The notes: generated from the sequence alone by a model not told the origin. A DNA stretch of 64,000 nucleotides from Conexibacter arvalis (GCF_014199525.1 NZ_JACHNU010000001.1:1032182-1096181); one strand, 5' to 3'. Shown: positions 34,058 to 41,965, counted from the first letter of the stretch. Translations and numbers: made by a program.

Positions 34058-34269
34058 AATTTAGGTTCGCGCGCTGGTGCTGGCGCGTGGGCGCTCTAGT
34101 CAGGCGGACTATTTTCAGGCTGCTGCCAAGCGACCTAACAGTCGTAGAGAGTCCTCGGTCTCCGAAGCCGGTCTGGCTGGAGAATCGGTGCGATCCCACG
34201 GAGGCATCGCTGTCGTCGATCGCGTTGCCGCGGCTCCCGATCGAAGGCCTCTGCGCGGCTGCGCCCTAG

Positions 34270-34836
34270 TTACGGAGGTGGCGGGGCCTCTGTCTGCCAG
34301 GTCGCCATCAGGTTGTCGTGCATGTCTCTGATTCTCGAAGTCAGATGTTCTCGCGTGACTCTGCGGCGTTTGCGCGAGTGGTACCCAAATTTCGAGATCT
34401 CATCGAACATCACATAGCAGTCCATGGCGGACGCGCCCGCCTCCTTGACATGAAGACGATCTCGTTCGTCCAGCGCCTGGGCACTGAGGCGTGCCGCGAT
34501 CGCGATCGTCATCTCGACTCGTCGCATCGTTACTCGGATCAGTCGCCATTCCTGATGTCTCAGAAGACCTGCCAAGAGGACGTCGTGTCTGCGCCATCGG
34601 TCAAGCTCGGTGAGGCGCATTGTGCTAAATGGAAGCCAGCTTCCGGCGTCGAGCGCCATGTTTGAGGCCGTGGAGAACAGGAAGAGATCGTCACCGATGA
34701 GACGGGCCGCTGTGCGCGCATCGCGAGACACACGGCGGCGCTCCAGTAGGGCAGCCCAGCCCACGCTGATGGACGCGCCCAAGAGCACACCCACGAGTGG
34801 CAGGATTGCCCCTAAAGTCGGGCTTAACCCGTTCAA
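34270..34836 (-). CDS. Hypothetical protein with N-terminal membrane segment
   Basis: A 188-aa protein. Residues 8-30 (LGAILPLVGVLLGASISVGWAALL) form one membrane segment, and the rest is helical and basic with an Arg-rich stretch (SRKRRRVTREHL) near the C-terminus. I do not recognise the family. It follows the phosphoribosyltransferase gene on the same strand after a hairpin. Composition is less GC-rich than the chromosome. It could be an extra component of the defence pair upstream, but there is no direct evidence. Confidence 0.6.
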   Translation of the reverse strand: MNGLSPTLGAILPLVGVLLGASISVGWAALLERRRVSRDARTAARLIGDDLFLFSTASNMALDAGSWLPFSTMRLTELDRWRRHDVLLAGLLRHQEWRLIRVTMRRVEMTIAIAARLSAQALDERDRLHVKEAGASAMDCYVMFDEISKFGYHSRKRRRVTREHLTSRIRDMHDNLMATWQTEAPPPP

Positions 34837-34930
34837 CCTCTAGTTCCTTTAGTTCCCGGTCGTTGTTCTGACGGCGGAGAGCGTAACGCACAGAAAGCCG
34901 GTTGGGGGCCGGTCTTGCCGTAGCCCTCGT

Positions 34931-34973
34931 GGCATGAGAGACCAGACCTGGGATGGAGCTGGTCTTTCATGCC
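34931..34973 (-). terminator. Hairpin after the DprA/phosphoribosyltransferase operon
   Basis: 15-bp arms (34931-34945 with 34959-34973) with a single G-T type mismatch and a 13-base loop. The right arm covers the stop codon of the phosphoribosyltransferase gene. It probably ends the minus-strand transcript. Confidence 0.6.
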
Positions 34974-35746
34974 TCTTCCACGCTTCGCAGACGCAGCTGA
35001 TGCACCCGGCACGTCCCCCAGTCAAAGGCTCTGGGCAGCGCTCTGAAGCGGTCGCCGCAGGTGACACCGCCGACTTCCCAGTCGGGGTTGACGTGGCGCC
35101 CTATGACGATCAGCGCGACAGTCGCCGCGCCGGCTTGGCGAAGGGCGTGAGCTGCTGACTGGGCGTGGCCGCCGCGGGTCCAGGTGTCGTCGATCAGCAG
35201 GACGTGACGGCCGTCGAGGCGTTCGGTCGTCTTGTAGCGATCGGGGGCGAAGCTGCGATCGTTGGGATCGGCGTCTCCGGTCGCGAGCAGGGCGCGCTCG
35301 TAGCGCTTCTTCAGCGGTCCGCATCTCTTGACGATCCAGCGGAGATTGCCGCGATCTTCGTCCTTCTTCGGTGAGCTGGAGGGGACTGTCGTGACGAGGT
35401 CGAACTCGGGTGCGCCGGCTGCGTCGGCGACGCATTGCTCGTGCTGGAGCGCGAAGCGCCAGAGCATCGCGCAGAGGCGGATTCGCATTCGGTGGCGGTC
35501 GCTCGGCGGACCGTCCTTGTAACGGCGCAGCGCAAGGTGCATCTGCCCGAGGTGCTCGCTGTAGGTGATCGGAACGACGGCCGCCAGCTCGGACGGCTGG
35601 CTGTTGCAGGGGTAGCAGTAGGTGTAGGCCGGTTCGATCCACGTTCCGCAGGTCGCGCAGACGCCGTCGCCGGCGGGCAGTACGTTGCGCATCGCGCTCT
35701 CGTACGTCTCGCTCGCCTCGTTGACGGTGAGCTGCGGTTTGGCCAC
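34967..35746 (-). CDS. ComF-like phosphoribosyltransferase, ShosT-like toxin candidate
   Basis: A 259-aa protein. Near the N-terminus is a zinc-ribbon-like CATC...CYPC, and residues about 185-215 hold the PRPP-binding loop HVLLIDDTWTRGGHAQSAAHALRQAGA of type I phosphoribosyltransferases. Both features occur in ComF. In ShosTA, a toxin-antitoxin and anti-phage pair, the toxin has this domain and the antitoxin is a DprA homologue, just as found here. It starts 2 bases after the DprA-like stop. No other competence genes are near, which argues for defence, not DNA uptake. Confidence 0.72.
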   Translation of the reverse strand: MAKPQLTVNEASETYESAMRNVLPAGDGVCATCGTWIEPAYTYCYPCNSQPSELAAVVPITYSEHLGQMHLALRRYKDGPPSDRHRMRIRLCAMLWRFALQHEQCVADAAGAPEFDLVTTVPSSSPKKDEDRGNLRWIVKRCGPLKKRYERALLATGDADPNDRSFAPDRYKTTERLDGRHVLLIDDTWTRGGHAQSAAHALRQAGAATVALIVIGRHVNPDWEVGGVTCGDRFRALPRAFDWGTCRVHQLRLRSVEEA

Positions 35747-35748
35747 GG

Positions 35749-36651
35749 CTACGCGATCAGGGTCAACTGCTCGGCGTAGAGCCGATCCAGGTGGCCGATG
35801 ATCTCGGCGCCGCTGTCAACGACGTAGGAGCCCGCCCGCTGTGCCTGGGTCTGCGCCCATCTGTGTTCAAGCAGCGCTCTGAGCAGGAAGACCGGACGGC
35901 CATGCTCGCGTGCGAGTCGCGCTTGCATGCGGGCACCGCTGGTGTGCGATGCCTCGACCACGACCGTCGCGCGCGAGAAGCCGGACATGACCGCGTTGCG
36001 CTGCGGGAAGGTCCAGCGACGCCCTTCCTGGCCGGGCCAGAACTGGGAGATCACGGCATGCTCGCGGCCGATCTGCTCCTGAAGTCGTGCGTTCGCTCTC
36101 GGGAAGCTGTGGCGCAGGCCGGTGCCGATGACGGCGACCGTTCGGCCGCCGGCCTCAAGGGCGGCGGTGTGGGCGGCGGTGTCGATGCCTGCGGCGAGGC
36201 CGCTCACGACGACGTACTCGGCAGCGACCAGCTCGCGGGCGATCTCTCGTGCCTTCTCCAGGCCTTCGGGCGAGGCGGAGCGTGTGCCGACCAGCGCGAC
36301 CGAGCGCTCGTCGTGCTCCTGCAGGCGCCCGCGGACGAACAGCGCCGGCGGGCGGTCGTAGACCGTCCGGAGGTTGGCGGGGTAGTCGTCGTCCAGGACG
36401 GTCACGACGCCGAAGCCCTCCCGCTCCCACGCGTGGACGTGCTCCTCGAGCTGGTCGAGCGTCACAGGTCTGCGATCGATGTCGAAGAGGCGGTCGGCGC
36501 TGCTGGCGTCGAACTGCTCCAGCAGTCGCAGCGCGCTGCCCTCTTCCTCAATCGCGCCGGCCAGCCGTCTGGGCGGCATCGCTCTCCGCGCCATCAGGGC
36601 GAGAACCGCCGCCGTCTCGCGGCTGCTCATGAGAGATCGATCGTCGAACAT
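35749..36651 (-). CDS. DprA-family protein, ShosA-like antitoxin candidate
   Basis: A 300-aa DprA/Smf protein. The Rossmann-like core shows VALVGTRSASPEGLEKAREIA, VVSGLAAGIDTAAHTAALEAGGRTVAVIGTGL, WTFPQRNAVMSGFSRATVVVEASHTSGARMQARLA and GRPVFLL, all DprA signatures. DprA loads RecA on single-stranded DNA in transformation, but in ShosTA a DprA homologue acts as antitoxin to the adjacent phosphoribosyltransferase. Start chosen at 36651 (MFDDRSL); 36630 is an alternative. The frame is open further upstream, but that part overlaps the palindromic operator block, so it is unlikely to be coding. Confidence 0.75.
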   Translation of the reverse strand: MFDDRSLMSSRETAAVLALMARRAMPPRRLAGAIEEEGSALRLLEQFDASSADRLFDIDRRPVTLDQLEEHVHAWEREGFGVVTVLDDDYPANLRTVYDRPPALFVRGRLQEHDERSVALVGTRSASPEGLEKAREIARELVAAEYVVVSGLAAGIDTAAHTAALEAGGRTVAVIGTGLRHSFPRANARLQEQIGREHAVISQFWPGQEGRRWTFPQRNAVMSGFSRATVVVEASHTSGARMQARLAREHGRPVFLLRALLEHRWAQTQAQRAGSYVVDSGAEIIGHLDRLYAEQLTLIA

Positions 36652-36771
36652 GTGTTCGTAGGGTACCTCGGCGATACGCAAGACACTACCCGAGGGATGG
36701 GTGAAATCTTCGCCTGCCGACCGGACGCGACGGACAAGGCTGAAGGCGGCATCGCGTGTTCCGGAAATCGC

Positions 36772-36813
36772 CCTGTTCCGCTCTGCACGGAACAGGCCGA
36801 TTCCTGGAACAAG
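36772..36813 (-). promoter_or_regulatory. Palindromic operator block before the DprA-like gene
   Basis: A perfect 9-bp inverted repeat (36772-36780 with 36788-36796, loop 7) is followed by a second TTCC/GGAA pair near 36801. A further TTCCGGAA lies at 36759-36766. Bases 36775-36813 match 25012-25050 in front of the AbiE-like operon. It sits 11 bases downstream of the RHH stop and about 125 bases upstream of the DprA-like start, so it is probably bound by a regulator encoded in the element. Confidence 0.6.
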
Positions 36814-36823
36814 CACGCGCCGG

Positions 36824-37084
36824 TCACGCGTGTGGCTGCGCGCCGCGCGCCAGCCGCCCCACGACCCGCGCCATGCGCTCACCGCGGTCGGCGACCGCCT
36901 CGACGCGCTGCTCCAGGCGCGTGAGGCGGTCGGTGTGGTCGAGGTGGACGAGGCGGTGGTGGACGGCGCCGCGGATGAACTCGGCGTGGGCGATGCCGAG
37001 GCGGTGGCTGTGGTGCTCGATCGCGGCCCACATCTCGGCGTCGAAGCGGGCGGTGGTGGTGTGGAGGGTGCCGGGCGCGGTCAT
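36824..37084 (-). CDS. Ribbon-helix-helix-like small DNA-binding protein
   Basis: An 86-aa protein. TTTARFDAEMWAAIEHHSHRLGIAHAEFIRGAVHHRL has the strand-helix-helix pattern of RHH (CopG/Arc) regulators. The C-terminal half is a predicted amphipathic helix (DRLTRLEQRVEAVADRGERM) suited to dimerisation. It starts at the XRE stop (one-base overlap) and ends 10 bases before the operator block, making it a good candidate for the protein that binds it. The gene is absent from the second copy of the element end. Confidence 0.65.
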   Translation of the reverse strand: MTAPGTLHTTTARFDAEMWAAIEHHSHRLGIAHAEFIRGAVHHRLVHLDHTDRLTRLEQRVEAVADRGERMARVVGRLARGAQPHA

Positions 37085-37338
37085 CAGCCGGTCTCCTGGC
37101 GGCGTTGCTCGTAGAGGGCGAACAGCTCGGAGAGCGGGAGGGTGAGGCCGTCGGAGAGCTGGAGGAGGATCCTGAACGTGGGGTTGATCTCGCCGCGTTC
37201 GATCGCGCCGATGTAGTTGCGGTGCAGTCCGCTGGTGAACCCGAGGCGCTCCTGGGAGAGCAGGCGGCGGGCGCGCGTCTCGCGGACGGCGCGGCCGAGC
37301 ACGCGATGCTCGGCGCTCTGGACCGGGCGCGGGCTCAT
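37084..37338 (-). CDS. XRE-family transcriptional regulator
   Basis: An 84-aa single-domain helix-turn-helix protein: RAVRETRARRLLSQERLGFTSGLHRNYIGAIERGEINPTFRILLQLSDGLTLPLSELF, the Cro/C1-type fold. It starts within the last codons of the 151-aa gene (ATGA). It is the intact counterpart of the truncated copy at 25132-25218. Such proteins usually control element excision or cargo expression. Confidence 0.85.
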   Translation of the reverse strand: MSPRPVQSAEHRVLGRAVRETRARRLLSQERLGFTSGLHRNYIGAIERGEINPTFRILLQLSDGLTLPLSELFALYEQRRQETG

Positions 37339-37790
37339 GGGCGCTCGTCCTCGGGCTCGCAGGAGGCGGCCTCGGCGCGCTCGCGACGGTAGCGGAGCAT
37401 CGCCTCCTCGACGTCGGTGCCGACCAGTTCGACCAGCACGTCGCCGCAGACCGCGACCGTCAGCATCGCCTCCCACAGCGCCTGGCGCTCCTCGGCGGCC
37501 GTGTCGAGCTGGCCCTCGATCTCCTCACCGGCGCGTTCGTGCAGGCGCGCGAGCACGCGCATCAGCGGCGCCGGCTCCATCGTGATCGCGAACTCCTCGG
37601 CCGGATCGTCCTCGCGCCAGCCGAGGTCGTCGAGCAGGCGCATGCAGCCCTCGTAGCGGCGGCGCAGCGACAGCGCGGCGCCCCACTGGGCCTCGCCGAC
37701 GGCGAGGTAGATGTCGCCGATGCCCGACAGCTCGGTGAGGAGCTGCTCGCGCAGGACGGCGCGCGCCGCGGGCTTGATCGTCAGCGCCAC
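37335..37790 (-). CDS. Hypothetical protein of the element end, copy 2
   Basis: A 151-aa helical, acidic protein, nearly identical to the one at 25215-25670; the substitutions cluster around residues 32-38 and near the C-terminus. It heads the operon with XRE and RHH genes. No domain is recognised. Conservation in two elements with different cargo suggests a function in element biology, such as attachment-end control, rather than in one particular defence system. Confidence 0.68.
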   Translation of the reverse strand: MALTIKPAARAVLREQLLTELSGIGDIYLAVGEAQWGAALSLRRRYEGCMRLLDDLGWREDDPAEEFAITMEPAPLMRVLARLHERAGEEIEGQLDTAAEERQALWEAMLTVAVCGDVLVELVGTDVEEAMLRYRRERAEAASCEPEDERP

Positions 37791-38085
37791 GCGACCACCG
37801 CCCTCCGGCCGCCATGGACGAGGACGTCAAGAATCTCCGCGCGCCAGGCGGCGCGTCGGGAACAATGGAAGTGCATCGAAGTCACCCTTCGGTGCCGGGC
37901 CCGGGGGTGTGCAACCACCCGCCGGGCCGCTTTACGGGATGGACAGCGGCGGCGACGCTAGGTGGAAGGGGCGCCGATGGCAAGGTCCCGTGCCAGCGGG
38001 CGCACCTCCGCGCGGTGCCGAATGCCAGCCGCGCGACGCGCGATCACACCCCAGCGGATCCAGCGGATCTCAGACGATCTGAGAC

Positions 38086-38122
38086 GACGAACAACCGGAA
38101 TCTGTCTTCCGGTTTGTCGTCT
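38086..38122 (-). terminator. Hairpin downstream of tRNA-Phe
   Basis: Arms ACCGGAA and TTCCGGT around a 6-base loop, extended after a 2-base mismatch by five further pairs. It lies about 75 bases beyond the tRNA 3' end on the minus strand and may end the tRNA transcript. The copy at 25967-26002 keeps a hairpin with changed bases. Confidence 0.5.
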
Positions 38123-38194
38123 GTAGCACCCCGGCTGGCACCTCGGACCCTCTCCGAAAGCCGAAAAACACTGCTAGCACTGGGATCGCGGAAA

Positions 38195-38267
38195 TGGCGA
38201 CTCCCAGACTCGAACTGGGGACACCACGATTTTCAGTCGTGTGCTCTACCAACTGAGCTAAGTCGCC
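38195..38267 (-). tRNA. tRNA-Phe (GAA)
   Basis: The 73-base minus-strand sequence folds as a full cloverleaf: acceptor GGCGACT/AGTCGCC, D arm GCTC/GAGC, anticodon arm CACGA/TCGTG with loop CTGAAAA (anticodon GAA), 5-base variable loop and T arm CCCAG/CTGGG with TTCGAGT. The discriminator is A; CCA is not encoded. The 3' end serves as the integration site of the neighbouring element, and the gene remains intact. Confidence 0.97.
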
Positions 38268-38337
38268 GAGATCGCCGATGGTACCGAAGTTCGCGCCGGC
38301 GGTGACGGCTCGTCGGAGGGGCGGTCGGCCCGCCCGG

Positions 38338-38853
38338 TCAGTCGAGCACGACGACGGCGGCGCGGGGCGGGCCGCAGACGCCGATGCGGGCCGGGATGCG
38401 GACGCCGAAGACGTCGGCGGGACGGACCGTCATCCGCGTCGGCTCCTCCTCGCCACCGGCGGCCGCGGCGGAGATCGCGGTGGGGAGGGCGCCGCTCGGG
38501 CCTGCCTCCGCGTCGGCGGCCGACAGCAGCTCGGCGATCGGGCGGCCGATCGCCTCCTCAGGCGCGACGGCGAGCAGGTCGACGGCGGCCGGGGAGAGGG
38601 AGCGGACGGTCAGCGCGGCATCGACGAGCAGGAACGCCTCGCCCGGGCGCGGGGCCAGCGCGTCGGCGGCCTCGAGCAGCAGGCCGTCGCCGCACGCTTC
38701 GCAGCCGCGGGCGAACGGATGCGGGGTCGCGTCGGCCGGACCGGGCGCGCCGCAGGCGCCGCAGAACCAGCGGTGCGGACGCGCCGACTCGCCCGTTTCG
38801 GGGACGAGCCGCAGGTGGGCCGCGGCGCGGTTGTTCTGGCTTGGATTCGTCAT
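38338..38853 (-). CDS. PAS-domain protein with zinc-ribbon-like N-terminus
   Basis: A 171-aa protein. Residues about 30-60 have two Cys pairs (CGACGAPG and CEACGDG), a likely zinc ribbon. The second half is PAS-like: GEAFLLVDAALTVRSLSPAAVDLLAVAPEEAIGRPIAELL. No kinase or output domain follows, so it may be a stand-alone sensor acting on a partner protein. It lies 70 bases from tRNA-Phe and is divergent from the membrane-protein gene. Confidence 0.7.
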   Translation of the reverse strand: MTNPSQNNRAAAHLRLVPETGESARPHRWFCGACGAPGPADATPHPFARGCEACGDGLLLEAADALAPRPGEAFLLVDAALTVRSLSPAAVDLLAVAPEEAIGRPIAELLSAADAEAGPSGALPTAISAAAAGGEEEPTRMTVRPADVFGVRIPARIGVCGPPRAAVVVLD

Positions 38854-38952
38854 CGCTTCGTCACTGCGTCGCCGGACCGGCGCCGGCTCCCCCCGGTGGG
38901 TTCGGGATCGACCCGGCGCGCCGCCCGCATCGCCGTGGCTAGGATCGCCGGC

Positions 38953-39327
38953 ATGAGTCCTCGCACGCTCGTGGCCGGGATCGCGCTCGGCCGGCTCGCA
39001 CTCGGCGCCGCCCTTCTCGCCGCGCCGCGCAAGGTCGTCGGTCCCGGCTGGATCGGCGGAGAGGCGGAGCGGCCCGCGGCCGGCGTGCTGCTGCGCGCCG
39101 TCGGGGCGCGCGACCTGGCGCTCGCCGTCGGCACGCTCGCCGCGCTCAAGCAGGGCTCGTCGCTCTCCCCGTGGATCGTCGGCGGCGCGCTCGCCGACGG
39201 CGCCGACTTCGCTGCGACGCTCGCCGCCGGTCAGGCGATCCCCACGCAGGGCCGCGCGAGCGTCGGGCTGCTCGCCGGCGGCGCCTTCGGCGCGCAGCTC
39301 GGCCTGCTGCGCGCCGTCAACGGGTGA
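38953..39327 (+). CDS. Small hypothetical membrane protein
   Basis: A 124-aa hydrophobic protein with three or four predicted membrane segments and repeated Gly/Ala-rich stretches (VAGIALGRLALGAALLAAPRKVVGPGWIGG). The layout recalls DUF4267-like actinobacterial membrane proteins, but I cannot assign it firmly. ATG 38953 follows a weak AGGATC site. It is convergent with the rhomboid gene. Confidence 0.6.
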   Translation: MSPRTLVAGIALGRLALGAALLAAPRKVVGPGWIGGEAERPAAGVLLRAVGARDLALAVGTLAALKQGSSLSPWIVGGALADGADFAATLAAGQAIPTQGRASVGLLAGGAFGAQLGLLRAVNG

Positions 39328-39357
39328 CGCGCGCGCCCGCCCGGCCGCTCAGCCGCC

Positions 39358-40083
39358 CTAGATCAGCAACGCGCCCGCGAACAGCACCACGACCAGCCCC
39401 ACCACCAGGCCGGTCGCGGCGCTCTCGCTGCGCAGGCGCGCGCCCTCGCCGACCAGCAGCGAGCCGGCCAGGCCGCCGGCGACCAGCCCGCCGAGGTGAC
39501 CGGCCTGCGAGATGCCGGGCACGAACAGGGTGCTGCTGAGCGAGTAGACGGTCCACGCCGCGGCGAAGACGAGCAGCAGGATCCGCCGCTGCCGCACGCC
39601 GACGAGCAGCGCGCCGCCGGCGAGGCCGAAGATCGCACCGGAGGCGCCGACGGTCAGCGCGTTCGGGTCGAAGGCCAGCACGGAGAAGGCGCCGCCGAGC
39701 AGGCCGGCCGCGTACACCAGCAGCATCCGCAGCGGCCCGACCGCGACCGACAGCACGCCGCCAAGGATCAGCAGCGCGACCAGGTTGCCGAACAGGTGCG
39801 GGCCGTTCGCGTGCAGGAAGCCGCTCGTCACGACCCGCCACCAGTCGCCGTGATCGACCTGCCAGCCGTTCAGGCCGCCGTGCTCGACGAGGCTCCCGTC
39901 CATCATGTCGCTGAACGGGGCGCTCGCCAGCTGCACGAGGAAGACGCCGACGTTGACGAGCACCAGCAGGACGAGCGCGCCGAAGACCGACCCGCCGCGC
40001 GCGCCGCCGCTGCCACCGCCGCCTCTCGGGCGCTGCGGCGGCGAACCGGGCGTGGTCGGCACGTAGCTCACGCGACCCATCAT
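39358..40083 (-). CDS. Rhomboid-family intramembrane serine protease
   Basis: A 241-aa membrane protein with six to seven segments. The catalytic dyad is Ser149 in GASGAIFG and His196 in AGHLGGLVAG, and the HxxxxHLFGN region (residues 91-100) supplies the oxyanion-side His/Asn. About 30 Gly/Arg-rich cytoplasmic residues precede the first segment. Rhomboids cut single-pass membrane proteins; the substrate is unknown. A start at codon 2 (40080) is equally possible. Confidence 0.92.
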   Translation of the reverse strand: MMGRVSYVPTTPGSPPQRPRGGGGSGGARGGSVFGALVLLVLVNVGVFLVQLASAPFSDMMDGSLVEHGGLNGWQVDHGDWWRVVTSGFLHANGPHLFGNLVALLILGGVLSVAVGPLRMLLVYAAGLLGGAFSVLAFDPNALTVGASGAIFGLAGGALLVGVRQRRILLLVFAAAWTVYSLSSTLFVPGISQAGHLGGLVAGGLAGSLLVGEGARLRSESAATGLVVGLVVVLFAGALLI

Positions 40084-40194
40084 CGCGCAGCGACCTGAAG
40101 CGACGCGAAAGAGCGCCAGTTGGCTCGGCGCCCGAGAGCGACCGCCGCGACCGCCCGCACGCTGCCGGCTCGCCGACGGCGGCGGCCCGCGCGC

Positions 40195-41016
40195 CTACGC
40201 CGTCCCGGCCGCCCAGCGCTGCAGCTGCGGCAGCGGGTCGATCGGCGCCCCGCCGCTCGCCTGCCAGCCGCCGACCCAGATCTCGAAGTGGAGATGGGGA
40301 CCGGAGGAGGCGCCGGTCGAGCCGACCTGCGCCAGCGCGTCGCCGGCCGCGACCGCCTGACCCGGCGCCACGACGACCGACCCGCGCTTCAGGTGCATGA
40401 AGACGTAGTCGCGGCCGTCGGCCGCGCCGCGAACGACGATGTAGATCCCGGCGCCCTTCGGCTGGTTGGCCTTCCACGTCACCGTGCCGTCGACCGGCGC
40501 GACGATCGGCGTCCCGCTCGCGGCCGCGACGTCCTGACCCTGATGGACGTGACCGGGACGGCCGGCGCCGAAGCGCGAGCCCTCCCCGCCGAAGGTGTAG
40601 GAGCCGACGACCGGGAAGCGGCCGGCGACGGTGCCGGGGTCGGGCGTCGAGGGCGCGGCGACTCTCCGCGGCGGCGTCTTCCTCGCCGGCCGTCTCGCCG
40701 CCGCTCTGCGCTTCGGGGCGGCCCGTCTCGGCGGCTTCGCGCGGCGCGGCGCGACGCCGACCGCGGCGCCGCCGGTGCGGCGGCTCGACGCTCTCCCGCC
40801 GCTCGGGGCAGGCCGGTCCGCCGGCGCGCCGCCGCTCCGACCGCCGTTGCCGGCGGCCGTCGCAACCGTCGTCGCCGCGCCGCCGCTGCCGGCGCCGGGC
40901 GCGGCCGTCGGAGCCGCGCCGCCGTTGCCCGCCGACGCGGGGGATGCCACGACGAGCAGGGCGAGCGCGGCTCCGAGAGCCACTGCGAGGGGGAAGGCGC
41001 GAAGGAACCGAGCCAT
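40195..41016 (-). CDS. Secreted M23-family metallopeptidase
   Basis: A 273-aa protein with an N-terminal signal peptide (RFLRAFPLAVALGAALALLVVASPASA), a basic Ala/Pro/Arg-rich linker (about residues 30-130) and a C-terminal peptidase M23 domain: GHVHQGQDVAA gives the first His/Asp zinc ligands and GPHLHFEI the catalytic and third ligand His. Such enzymes cut peptidoglycan cross-links. ATG 41016 is chosen since it directly begins the signal peptide; the frame is open 14 codons more. Confidence 0.9.
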   Translation of the reverse strand: MARFLRAFPLAVALGAALALLVVASPASAGNGGAAPTAAPGAGSGGAATTVATAAGNGGRSGGAPADRPAPSGGRASSRRTGGAAVGVAPRRAKPPRRAAPKRRAAARRPARKTPPRRVAAPSTPDPGTVAGRFPVVGSYTFGGEGSRFGAGRPGHVHQGQDVAAASGTPIVAPVDGTVTWKANQPKGAGIYIVVRGAADGRDYVFMHLKRGSVVVAPGQAVAAGDALAQVGSTGASSGPHLHFEIWVGGWQASGGAPIDPLPQLQRWAAGTA

Positions 41017-41156
41017 CACCACGAACGTCGCCCGTCGCGATGCACCGGCCAGCGGCATGCAGGCCCGTGCACAACTTCACGGCGCAGAAGCTGCAGCGCG
41101 GCGGCCGATCCCCGCGAAGCTGCAACGGATCGCCCAGCTCAGGCGCCCCGGCGTCG

Positions 41157-41930
41157 TCACCGCACGCGCACGCTCAGCGGACCGGCGCTGCTCGCCTGAT
41201 ACGCCGAGTCTTCGTCGCGTCGCACGGTGAGGCGAACGACCTTGCCGCGCGCAGAACGCGGCAACCGCATGCGGAACCGCAGCTTGCCGCTCCTGCTACT
41301 GGCCCACCGCATTCGGCTCTGTCGATCCCACCTGAGCGTCATCTGGGCTCTGAGGCCATCCGGCGCGGGGCGGTTGTCGCCGGTGGAGACGGTCGCGACG
41401 AACGTGCCCCGACGGCTGATCGACGGGGTCCGCCGGACACCGATCCCGATCCAATGCTGGATCGCCTCGACCGTGAATTCGTACGGCTCATCGTATGGGC
41501 TCTGGCCGCCCCACACAGGATCGTCGAACACCAGGAACGCATCGGGGTGGGACTGCTCAGCGGTGAGGACGAAGCGGCGACCGTTCTCGTCGCCGTAACC
41601 GTCACCGCAGAGACGCGCCTCGCCCGTGTCCCACGAGTAGTCGTCGATGGCCTGTTTGAGGCACATCGTCGTCAGATCGGTCGTTCTCCACGCGACGGTC
41701 ACGCGATCACGCGCGATCAGAGCAGGGAGCCGCCAGAACTCGGTGCGGTGATCGCGCCCGATGCTTCCGAAGTAGCGCTGGCCGATCGTTGCGCTTGGTG
41801 CGACGGATGGGTGGACGCCTCCTGCTGCGACAGCTGGCGCGGACCATGTCAGCAGGAGCGCAGCAGTGACTGCGGCGGCCGCTGCGATGCTTGCTGGGCG
41901 GCGCCTGTACGCGGGTCCAGAGGGAGTCAT
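41157..41930 (-). CDS. Secreted hypothetical protein
   Basis: A 257-aa protein with a clear signal peptide (RRRPASIAAAAAVTAALLLTWSAPAVA). The mature part has no recognised domain. It contains an Asp/Cys-containing central stretch (CLKQAIDDYSWDTGEARLCGDGYGDENG) and looks beta-rich at the C-terminus, which ends with strands as in carbohydrate- or pre-peptidase-type domains. ATG 41930 follows GGGAGT on the minus strand. Its GC content is lower than its neighbours. Confidence 0.65.
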   Translation of the reverse strand: MTPSGPAYRRRPASIAAAAAVTAALLLTWSAPAVAAGGVHPSVAPSATIGQRYFGSIGRDHRTEFWRLPALIARDRVTVAWRTTDLTTMCLKQAIDDYSWDTGEARLCGDGYGDENGRRFVLTAEQSHPDAFLVFDDPVWGGQSPYDEPYEFTVEAIQHWIGIGVRRTPSISRRGTFVATVSTGDNRPAPDGLRAQMTLRWDRQSRMRWASSRSGKLRFRMRLPRSARGKVVRLTVRRDEDSAYQASSAGPLSVRVR

Positions 41931-41965
41931 CGGCGCAATGTAGACAAGCGCCCGCTCGCGATGTC

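Larger units (their letters stand above)
26063..38214. mobile_element. 12-kb integrative (mobilisable) element in tRNA-Phe
   Basis: Bounded by the tRNA-Phe 3' end (38195-38214) and its copy (26063-26082). All convincing genes inside run on the minus strand: OLD nuclease, integrase, excisionase, replication-relaxation protein, TraG/VirD4-like ATPase, a membrane protein, phosphoribosyltransferase, DprA-like, RHH, XRE and the 151-aa protein. Several have lower GC than the chromosome. There is no complete conjugation apparatus, so it is probably mobilisable, not self-transmissible. Sequence homologous to its right end lies just outside its left end, suggesting a second related element. Confidence 0.85.
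37251..38214. repeat. Direct repeat copy 2 of the tRNA-proximal element end
   Basis: Counterpart of 25131-26082. The non-coding part 37791-38050 is identical to 25671-25930, while the neighbouring 151-aa gene has several substitutions. A long hairpin occurs at 38086-38122. The repeat ends inside the tRNA-Phe T arm at 38214. Confidence 0.9.

Noticed and set aside
33727-34269. Additional genes in the gap upstream of the transfer operon, and a short plus-strand frame at 33730
   Set aside because: Only short frames without domain or good start signals; the notable content is the 10-bp array.
34967-36651. Natural competence locus (comF and dprA)
   Set aside because: The two genes are adjacent, in a mobile element, with no comEC, comEA or pilus genes; the ShosTA-like reading fits better.
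41017-41156. A c-di-AMP (ydaO) riboswitch upstream of the M23 peptidase gene, as in other actinomycetes
   Set aside because: The conserved riboswitch core could not be recognised in the 140-base leader.
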